A DNA stretch of 11,187 bases from Opitutia bacterium UBA4654 (lineage in GTDB: Bacteria > Verrucomicrobiota > Verrucomicrobiia > Opitutales > Intestinicryptomonadaceae): contig DHMA01000164.1 of the NCBI GenBank assembly GCA_002405555.1, positions 1 to 11,187 of the forward strand. The letters run 5' to 3'. Made by a program: the position numbers and the translations under genes. Of this stretch, positions 5,477 to 11,187 are shown one piece after another; position 1 is the first letter of the stretch, and every line of letters begins with the position of its first letter. The notes beneath the pieces are model-generated. The model saw nothing but the letters and a program-made list of their open reading frames with translations. It was not told the origin of the DNA and did not search any database.

Positions 5477-7963
5477 CTACGCCTTTTTGCAGGGTTTCTT
5501 TTTCTGCGAGAACGCGATGTGTTTGCCGTCGTCGGCGAGCGTTGCGGAAATTTCGCCCGCGTCGGCGATTGTGCCGCGCAGGATTTCCTCGGCAAGCGCG
5601 TCTTCAAGCTCGCGTTCGATTGCGCGTTTGAGCGGCCGCGCGCCGTACTTTTCGTCCCACCCTTTCGAGATGAGGAAGTCCGTCGCGGGCTTGTCGAGAA
5701 CGAGCGACATTCCCTTTTCGGCGAGTCTTGCGCGGAGTTTGTCAAGCTCAAGCCCGACGATTTTTTCCATGTCCGCCTTTGTGAGCATGCGGAAGAGGAC
5801 GATGTCGTTTATGCGGTTGAGAAATTCGGGGCGGAACGATTTTTTCATTTCGTCCATGACTTTCTCTTTGAGCTTGTCGTAGTCGTCGTCGAAACCCGCC
5901 GCGCCGAAGCCCATCGACGGGTTCTTTTGCAGAATGTTTGCGCCGACGTTGCTTGTAAGAATTATAATCGTATTGCGGAAATCGACCGTTCTGCCGAGGC
6001 TGTCGGTGAGTCTGCCGTCCTCCAAGACTTGCAGCAGAATCTGCACGACGTCGGGGTGCGCCTTTTCGATTTCGTCGAAGAGAATTACGCTATACGGGCG
6101 TCTGCGTACCTGCTCTGTGAGCTGTCCGCCGTCTTCGTGCCCGACGTATCCGGGGGGCGAGCCGATGAGCCGCGAGACCGAGTATTTTTCCATATACTCG
6201 GACATGTCGATTTGAATGAGAGCCTCCTGCTTGCCGAACATCTGTTCCGCGAGCGTCTTCGCCAAGTAGGTTTTGCCGACGCCCGTCGGGCCGAGGAAGA
6301 GGAACGAGCCTATCGGGCGTTTCGGGTCTTTGAGCGCGGCGCGGGAGCGTCTGAGGGCGCGGGCGATGACCGCCGTTGCCTCCTCCTGCCCAACGACGCA
6401 TGCGCGGAGGCGGTCTTCAAGTTCGAGCAGCTTTTTGCTCTCCTCTTTTTCCATGCGCGAGAGCGGAATGCCCGTCCACGTCGAGACCACCGCGTAGATG
6501 TCGTCTTCGCCGACTTCCACGCGCTTGTTTTCAAGCGACTTTTTCCAGTTTTTGACGATTTCGTCGCGCTCGCGCGAGAGCGATTTTTCGGCGTCGCGCA
6601 GTTTTGCGGCGTCCTCGTAGCGTTGGTCGCGGATTGCGTCCTCCTTCGCCTTTTCCGTATCGGCGATTTTCGCGTTGATGTCGAGCACCTCCTGCGGGCG
6701 TTCGAGCGTTTTGATTCTCGCGCGGGAGCCTGCTTCGTCGATTACGTCGATTGCCTTGTCGGGCAGAAATCTGCTTGTGATGTAGCGTTCCGAAAGCTTT
6801 ACGGCGGCTTCGAGCGCGGCGTCGGAATACACGCAGTGGTGGTGTTTTTCGTAGTTGCCGCGCAGGCCTTTGAGGATCAGAACCGCGTCGTCGCGCGACG
6901 GTTCTTCGACCTTGACGCTCTGGAAACGCCTGTCGAGCGCGCTGTCCTTTTCGATGAATTTGCGGTATTCGGCGATAGTCGTTGCGCCAATGCACTGCAA
7001 CGACCCGCGGGAGAGCGCGGGCTTGAAGATGTTGGAGGCGTCCATTGCGCCCTCCGCCGCGCCCGCGCCGACTATTGTGTGGAGTTCGTCGATGAAAAGA
7101 ATGACGTCGCCCGCCTTTTCGATTTCGTCCATGACCGCCTTGATTCGCTCTTCGAACTGTCCGCGGTATTTTGTGCCCGCGACCATCAGAGCCATGTCGA
7201 GCGTGATTACGCGTTTCGAGGCAATCAATTCGGGGACTTCGCCCTTTGCGATTTCCTGCGCCAAGCCCTCTACTATCGCGGTTTTGCCGACGCCCGCCTC
7301 TCCCACGAGAACAGGATTGTTCTTTGTGCGGCGGCACAGAATTTGAATTACGCGCATGATTTCGTTTGCGCGTCCCACGACGGGGTCGAGCTTGCCGTTG
7401 CGGGCAAGTTCCGTAAGGTCGCGCCCGAACGCTTTGAGCGCGCTCTGTTTGCCCTGCTCGGAGCGTTCGCCGCCCTCCGGTTGGGGAATGTCGGAGGCGG
7501 GGTCGTCGGGGGTGTCGCCCACGAATTTGGGGTCAAGCTCGGCGAGAATCTGGTTGCGGCAGGCGTCGATATTCACGCCCAGCTTGCGCAGAACTTCCGC
7601 CGCGACTCCCTCGCCCTCGCGAAGAAGCCCAAGCAAAATGTGTTCCGTACCTATATAGTTGTGGTTGAGTCTGCCCGCCTCGTTCGACGCCAGCGAGAGC
7701 ACTTTCTGCACTCTCTGCGTGTATTTGAGGTCGTTTGCCGTCTGCATCATGGCATCTCCCCCGCCGACTTGGCGCATGATTTCCGCGCTCACGTTTTCGA
7801 GGTTTATCCCCATTTTGCGCAGGACGTTTACGGCAACCCCCTGCCCCAAGCGGATTATGCCGAGCAAGATGTGTTCCGTGCCTATGTAGTTGTGCCCCAG
7901 ACGCGCCGCTTCTTTGCGCGCCAGCGTTATTACCTGTTGGGCTCTCGGTGTAAAGTGCTGCAT
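5477..7963 (-). CDS. clpC: ATP-dependent Clp protease ATP-binding subunit ClpC
   Basis: This 828-residue class I Hsp100 unfoldase should feed substrates, including arginine-phosphorylated proteins marked by McsB, to ClpP in the cytoplasm. Domains in order: two Clp_N repeats (~1-145, each with the HNYIGTEHILLG signature); AAA1 with Walker A GEAGVGKT 221-228 and Walker B ILFIDE 288-293; a middle domain with a UVR-type motif RYEDAAKLRDAEK (~448-460); AAA2 with GPTGVGKT 558-565 and ILFDE 627-631; and an MGF loop at 684-686 where ClpP-binding unfoldases have their xGF/L tripeptide. ATG 7963 is chosen over an in-frame start 48 nt upstream because MQHFTPRAQQV is the normal ClpC N-terminus and an AAGGA site precedes it. 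It is last in mcsA-mcsB-clpC, 60 nt after mcsB. The short middle domain with UVR argues against ClpB. Confidence 0.96.
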   Translation of the reverse strand: MQHFTPRAQQVITLARKEAARLGHNYIGTEHILLGIIRLGQGVAVNVLRKMGINLENVSAEIMRQVGGGDAMMQTANDLKYTQRVQKVLSLASNEAGRLNHNYIGTEHILLGLLREGEGVAAEVLRKLGVNIDACRNQILAELDPKFVGDTPDDPASDIPQPEGGERSEQGKQSALKAFGRDLTELARNGKLDPVVGRANEIMRVIQILCRRTKNNPVLVGEAGVGKTAIVEGLAQEIAKGEVPELIASKRVITLDMALMVAGTKYRGQFEERIKAVMDEIEKAGDVILFIDELHTIVGAGAAEGAMDASNIFKPALSRGSLQCIGATTIAEYRKFIEKDSALDRRFQSVKVEEPSRDDAVLILKGLRGNYEKHHHCVYSDAALEAAVKLSERYITSRFLPDKAIDVIDEAGSRARIKTLERPQEVLDINAKIADTEKAKEDAIRDQRYEDAAKLRDAEKSLSRERDEIVKNWKKSLENKRVEVGEDDIYAVVSTWTGIPLSRMEKEESKKLLELEDRLRACVVGQEEATAVIARALRRSRAALKDPKRPIGSFLFLGPTGVGKTYLAKTLAEQMFGKQEALIQIDMSEYMEKYSVSRLIGSPPGYVGHEDGGQLTEQVRRRPYSVILFDEIEKAHPDVVQILLQVLEDGRLTDSLGRTVDFRNTIIILTSNVGANILQKNPSMGFGAAGFDDDYDKLKEKVMDEMKKSFRPEFLNRINDIVLFRMLTKADMEKIVGLELDKLRARLAEKGMSLVLDKPATDFLISKGWDEKYGARPLKRAIERELEDALAEEILRGTIADAGEISATLADDGKHIAFSQKKKPCKKA

Positions 7964-7974
7964 TTTATGATAAT

Positions 7975-7979
7975 TCCTT
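7975..7979 (-). promoter_or_regulatory. Ribosome binding site deciding the clpC start
   Basis: AAGGA on the minus strand lies 11 nt before ATG 7963. Spacing is slightly long, but it is one of the few clear Shine-Dalgarno matches here. It would lie inside the coding sequence if the upstream in-frame start at 8011 were used. Confidence 0.6.
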
Positions 7980-8023
7980 CCGTGTTGCGCGTTGTTTATC
8001 GGACGCAACATGCCGATATTAAC

Positions 8024-9070
8024 TTATTTTGCGGCGAATTCGGGAAGTCCCGCGGCGAACGTGTTAAGATACGCCGCCCTCACCGCGTCGCGCTCGGACG
8101 CCTCGGATTCCCTGATATTGAATTTGTCCTGCAAATGGGCGGGCTGAATGTCGAGAATTGCGTTGTCGACATTTTCGATGACGTCTCCCGCCGCCTTGCA
8201 GAAGCCCATGTCCGCCGCCATTCGGATGTTCGAAAGCAGCGAGACCGCCTCGGCTGTGTCTATAAGTTTGCAGTTTTTCAATATCGCGACCGACCGCGCT
8301 ATCTTATCGACAATCACAACGGGCGTTTGTTGCATCGTTTTCAGCCGCGCGTTTGTTTCGAACTCGACGAGCTTGTCGGTAAATTTTGCGATTTTTGCTA
8401 TGATTTCCTCTTCGGAAATTCCGAGCGTCTGCTGGTTCGACAGCTGGAAGAACGCCCCGTACGAGTCGCTCCCCTCGCCGTTCGCGCCCCTGACTACCAT
8501 TCCAAGCTGGTTAAGCCCGCGCACGATTTTCTCTATCTGGCCGCTGAGCGAAAGCGCGGGAAGATGCATCATGACCGACGCCCGCATTCCCGTTCCGACG
8601 TTTGTCGGGCACGCCGTAAGGTAGCCGAAATTCGGGCTGAACGCGTATTCGAGCCGCTCCTCGACGGCGTCGTCTATCGAATTTACCGTGCGCCACAGCG
8701 CGTTGAGTTTCTGCCCCTTTGCGACTGCCTGAATGCGGAGGTGGTCTTCCTCGTTAATCATTGCGCTCGCCGCGCCGTCTTTTGAAATGTACACGCCCGC
8801 GTTTTCGGTTGCGCCCGCGAGTTCGCGGGTTGCGTGGCGTTCCTCGACAAGCATGCTTTTGCCGAAGTCGGAAATTTCCGACATCTTTACGAGTCTGCCG
8901 CCCTTGAATTTCCCCGTCTTGGAGAGCGCGTCGGCGCATTTTTCGAACACTTCGGCAAGCTCCCCGCAAGACGCCGCGTTCGAGAAGCGCGTGTGCGCCA
9001 AATTCCGCGCAAGCCTTATGCGCGAAGTCATCACGATTGCGGAGTTTTTTCTGTGGATTTTCAAGACCAT
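8024..9070 (-). CDS. mcsB: Protein-arginine kinase McsB
   Basis: This 348-residue phosphagen-kinase-fold enzyme phosphorylates arginine side chains on proteins, marking them for ClpC-ClpP. Motifs seen: TSRIRLARN 15-23 (nucleotide binding), NEEDHLR 106-112, CPTNVGTGMR 154-163 with the conserved Cys154, RGANGEGS 194-201, and SNQQTLG 211-217. Near the C-terminus RDAVRA (327-332) fits the RDxxRA motif, which in Firmicute McsB forms an allosteric phospho-arginine pocket. All regions expected for an active kinase are present, and the N-terminal guanidino-specificity domain of eukaryotic creatine/arginine kinases is absent, as in McsB. Start ATG 9070 overlaps the mcsA stop by one base (TAATG), implying translational coupling with its activator. 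An in-frame extension upstream reads through mcsA in another frame and is not coding. Confidence 0.95.
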   Translation of the reverse strand: MVLKIHRKNSAIVMTSRIRLARNLAHTRFSNAASCGELAEVFEKCADALSKTGKFKGGRLVKMSEISDFGKSMLVEERHATRELAGATENAGVYISKDGAASAMINEEDHLRIQAVAKGQKLNALWRTVNSIDDAVEERLEYAFSPNFGYLTACPTNVGTGMRASVMMHLPALSLSGQIEKIVRGLNQLGMVVRGANGEGSDSYGAFFQLSNQQTLGISEEEIIAKIAKFTDKLVEFETNARLKTMQQTPVVIVDKIARSVAILKNCKLIDTAEAVSLLSNIRMAADMGFCKAAGDVIENVDNAILDIQPAHLQDKFNIRESEASERDAVRAAYLNTFAAGLPEFAAK

Positions 9071-9732
9071 TATTTGTTCTTTTCGGACAGTTTTTTGAGC
9101 TTGTCGCGCAGGTCGGCGGCGTCTTCGTACCGCTCTTCGGCGACGGCTTCGTCGAGCATTTTCTGCAAGAGTTCGGGCGTCTCCTCCGCGGGCTGAACGT
9201 CGTGTGAATCTTCCACAACCTCGGCGTTGAGCTTTACGGGCTGCGTTTCGGACAGGAACGCGTCGAGAGTGTTTTCGAGCGTTTCGTCGAACAGCTCGCC
9301 CCCCGTGATTTCCTCGAAATCGCGCAGTTTTTTGGAGTTGTCTATCGACGCAAAGCAGTTTGCACCGTGCGTTTTCGGCGTCTTGCCCTTGTGTTCGGTT
9401 GCCGCGTGCATTTGGGCGAAAAGCTCGAAGAGCCTGTTGCCCAGCGCGACGTAGCAGTCGGGACACGAGAACCTTGCGCCCTTTTCGATTTCCGAAAGCG
9501 ACGCCCCGCATGTCGGGCACGAATCCGGGTTTGCCGACTTTGCCGACACTATTTTCTCTTCCAGTTCCTTCAATTTCGGGAAAAGGTCGAGCGGCAGATT
9601 TGCGGCGTCGAGCGACGCCTTTTCAGCGCACTCGGAGCACAAATGCACCTTCACCTTTTTACCGTTTACGATTTTGGTGATGTGGAATGTTGCGGGCTTG
9701 CCGCATATGTCGCATTTATATTCCGTAGCCAT
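9070..9732 (-). CDS. mcsA: McsA, zinc-binding activator of McsB with UVR motif
   Basis: The protein has 220 residues. Four CxxC pairs (7-10, 32-35, 72-75, 90-93) form two zinc-binding modules. They are followed by the McsA-type HKGKTP segment (~114-119) and a C-terminal UVR motif ERYEDAADLRDKLKK (~200-214). In Firmicutes McsA binds and stimulates McsB and tethers it to ClpC. Between the zinc part and the UVR motif lies a ~75-residue acidic, partly disordered-looking linker, which makes it longer than B. subtilis McsA (about 185 residues). Start ATG 9732 gives the usual N-terminus just before CDIC; only a weak GGAA precedes it. The stop TAA shares its last A with the mcsB ATG. UvrB/UvrC C-terminal regions share the UVR motif, but the zinc modules and location favour McsA. 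Confidence 0.92.
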   Translation of the reverse strand: MATEYKCDICGKPATFHITKIVNGKKVKVHLCSECAEKASLDAANLPLDLFPKLKELEEKIVSAKSANPDSCPTCGASLSEIEKGARFSCPDCYVALGNRLFELFAQMHAATEHKGKTPKTHGANCFASIDNSKKLRDFEEITGGELFDETLENTLDAFLSETQPVKLNAEVVEDSHDVQPAEETPELLQKMLDEAVAEERYEDAADLRDKLKKLSEKNK

Positions 9733-9789
9733 TTTACGATTCCGCGCGCGCCGCGCGTTTTGCGGAGCGGCGGCGCAAGTGTGTGCGTG

Positions 9790-11187
9790 TTATACGAGTT
9801 TCAGAAGTTCGTCGGTCGAAGGTATGTCCCTTATGATTTGGGACTGCATCGGCCCGACACCGATATATCGCAAATTCGGCTTGTTGTTTAAGCCAGACTT
9901 CGACGCGACTTCCACTACGCTTTTCAGGCAGAACGCGACGTATTTTTTCGCGTTTTCTGGAAGGTCGGCAAACGAGCGGACTTTCGAAATGTCTTCGCTC
10001 CAGCCCGCGAGTTTTGCGTACACGGGGCGCAGTTTTTTGCGGAGCGCGTCGCAGCGCGGAACGCCGTGGTAGACTTCGCCCGTGGAGTCGTCCACATACG
10101 AAGTGCACACAAGCAGGTCGCCGTTCCAATCGCCCGAGTACGACAGCGCATCGAGCTTGTTTATTACGATGTCTTCGTAGCCGCCGTAGCGGAGCGCGTC
10201 GCCCTTTTCGACGGCGTCGAACCAGCCGACCATGCGCTGGCGTCCGGTGCTTGTGCCGTATTCGAGCTTTTTGAGCTTCTGGGCGAGCGGGTGGGCGTCG
10301 TCCATTTGCGTGAGGAAGACGTGGGTGCCTACTTTCCTGTCGTAAGCCTTGCAGCAGCCGAGCGTGTGGACCGCGCGGAGCGGAATGCACGCGCTTTCGA
10401 AAAATTCGGGAACGCCCGTGTGCGACGCCGTTACGTTGGGCGCAAAGCCGTGGCGTTTGTCGAGCCAGTACGACTGCCCGTATTCGCCTACGATATACCT
10501 GCCCTCGGACAAGGCTTTCAGGCAGATTTCGCGCACGTCGCCGATATTCTTTGCGAGCTTTTGACCCGCCGACCAATATTCTTCAACGACGGCGTCGATA
10601 TTGATTTCGAAGGGGTTTGCGCCCATGAATTTTTTGAAGTCGAAGTCGGACTCCGCAAACACGCCGTCTTTGATAGCGTCGGCGTTTGCCCTAAGTTCCG
10701 CGTTTGTGAGCTTTTCGAAGAACTGCGCCCACTTTTCGGGCGACACTTTGCAGACGTATTTGATTGTGTCGCATGCGCGTGAGAGTTTTGCGGAAAGCTT
10801 GCGGGCGAAGTCCTCCCTGTGTCCGAGAAATTCGGCGTAGCAGATTTGGAACTGGCTGACCTCGTCGGCGTAGGACGGCGTGATGCCCCTGCCCGTCGAG
10901 CCGCGCGGCTCGTCTTTGAGGACGTTTACGCGGTAGTCTTCCCACGCGAGGTCGAGAAGTCTGTGTCCGAGGTCGGACATCATTGTGCGTTCGTCGATTA
11001 CGAGTCTGTCGAAAATTTTGTATCCGCGTTTTTCGAGCGGCGCGCCCTCCCAGATGAATTTGCGGGGGTCGGCGACAACGCCCGCGCCGATTGCCAGCGT
11101 TTCGACGTCGTTTTCAATCACGCCCGCGGGGAGGAGGTTGAGTTTGACGCCGCCGGCGGTGTGTCCCGAATTTGCGCCGCCGTTTAC
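9790..11187 (-). CDS. purA: Adenylosuccinate synthetase PurA (divergent), N-terminus outside the window
   Basis: The frame is open to the window edge: 465 residues are visible and about 30 are missing, including the GDEGKGK loop with the catalytic Asp. The enzyme family joins IMP and aspartate using GTP, the first step from IMP to AMP. Seen: NGGANSGHT at the edge (family GGNNAGHT, catalytic His), GSTGRGITPSY (family GTTGRGIGPAY), KAYDRKVGTH (family KAYTTRVGxG), GTSTGRQRMVGWFD (family TTTGRxRRxGW), NKLDAL (KLD guanine/aspartate segment) and IGVGP near the C-terminus. Several of these are changed: GEYGQS stands where EGAQG is usual, and HVFLTQ where PFPTE is usual. Total length of about 495 also exceeds the ~430 of E. 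coli PurA. It is 57 nt upstream of mcsA with no terminator between, so it may share a transcript. A PurZ-like or paralogous role cannot be excluded without the N-terminus. Confidence 0.85.
   Translation of the reverse strand, partial: VNGGANSGHTAGGVKLNLLPAGVIENDVETLAIGAGVVADPRKFIWEGAPLEKRGYKIFDRLVIDERTMMSDLGHRLLDLAWEDYRVNVLKDEPRGSTGRGITPSYADEVSQFQICYAEFLGHREDFARKLSAKLSRACDTIKYVCKVSPEKWAQFFEKLTNAELRANADAIKDGVFAESDFDFKKFMGANPFEINIDAVVEEYWSAGQKLAKNIGDVREICLKALSEGRYIVGEYGQSYWLDKRHGFAPNVTASHTGVPEFFESACIPLRAVHTLGCCKAYDRKVGTHVFLTQMDDAHPLAQKLKKLEYGTSTGRQRMVGWFDAVEKGDALRYGGYEDIVINKLDALSYSGDWNGDLLVCTSYVDDSTGEVYHGVPRCDALRKKLRPVYAKLAGWSEDISKVRSFADLPENAKKYVAFCLKSVVEVASKSGLNNKPNLRYIGVGPMQSQIIRDIPSTDELLKLV

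Noticed and set aside
7983..8010. Inverted repeat TGTTGCG/CGCAACA between mcsB and clpC
   Set aside because: Seven-base arms with a 14-nt loop are close to chance in GC-rich DNA, there is no U run, and it matches neither CIRCE nor a CtsR operator.
5399..8785. Plus-strand open frame of 1128 codons antisense to clpC and part of mcsB
   Set aside because: The GC-rich third positions of the real genes keep the opposite frame free of stops. The translation has no domain-like pattern, and the opposite strand encodes a complete ClpC.
9733..9789. Possible separate promoter for mcsA in the gap after purA
   Set aside because: The 57-bp gap is mostly GC-rich CGCG runs without a -10-like hexamer. Co-transcription with purA is more likely.

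Overview
The window looks like chromosomal DNA from a GC-rich, carbohydrate-degrading bacterium. I favour the Verrucomicrobiota/Kiritimatiellota/Lentisphaerota group, with moderate to low confidence. The reasons are an mcsA-mcsB-clpC protein arginine kinase locus with no ctsR beside it, a pyrophosphate-type phosphofructokinase, weak Shine-Dalgarno sites, and large GH115 and GH50-like glycoside hydrolases side by side. No rRNA, tRNA, transposase, phage gene or CRISPR array was seen.

Left part, + strand (1-3853): the 3' two thirds of a GH115-type alpha-glucuronidase-like gene, broken by an apparent one-base deletion in an A5 run near 758-762. It is followed 23 nt later by a secreted GH50-like (clan GH-A, beta-agarase-like) hydrolase. 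Together they look like the end of a polysaccharide-degradation cluster.

Middle (3854-4097): a convergent intergenic region full of symmetric elements. There is a bidirectional terminator-like hairpin at the GH50 stop, a second small hairpin, and two copies of a 75-bp repeat (84-bp period, two differences). Each repeat copy carries a hairpin flanked by A5 and T5, so it can act as a terminator on both strands. The second copy ends one base before the stop codon of the next gene.

Right part, - strand (11187-4098), in transcription order: purA (5' end outside the window), mcsA, mcsB, clpC, a strong intrinsic terminator, then pfp. mcsA and mcsB overlap by one base (TAATG), mcsB-clpC are 60 nt apart, and purA-mcsA are 57 nt apart with no terminator visible, so purA-mcsAB-clpC may be one transcript. 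McsB with McsA should phosphorylate arginines on damaged proteins, and ClpC (with ClpP, encoded elsewhere) should unfold them for degradation. PfP is a housekeeping glycolytic enzyme that probably has its own promoter.

Nothing here is clearly a new system. The points most worth following are the terminator-bearing repeat, the ctsR-less arginine-kinase operon with matching UVR motifs in McsA and ClpC, the divergent PurA, and the Asn-to-Gly change beside the predicted acid/base of the GH50-like enzyme.
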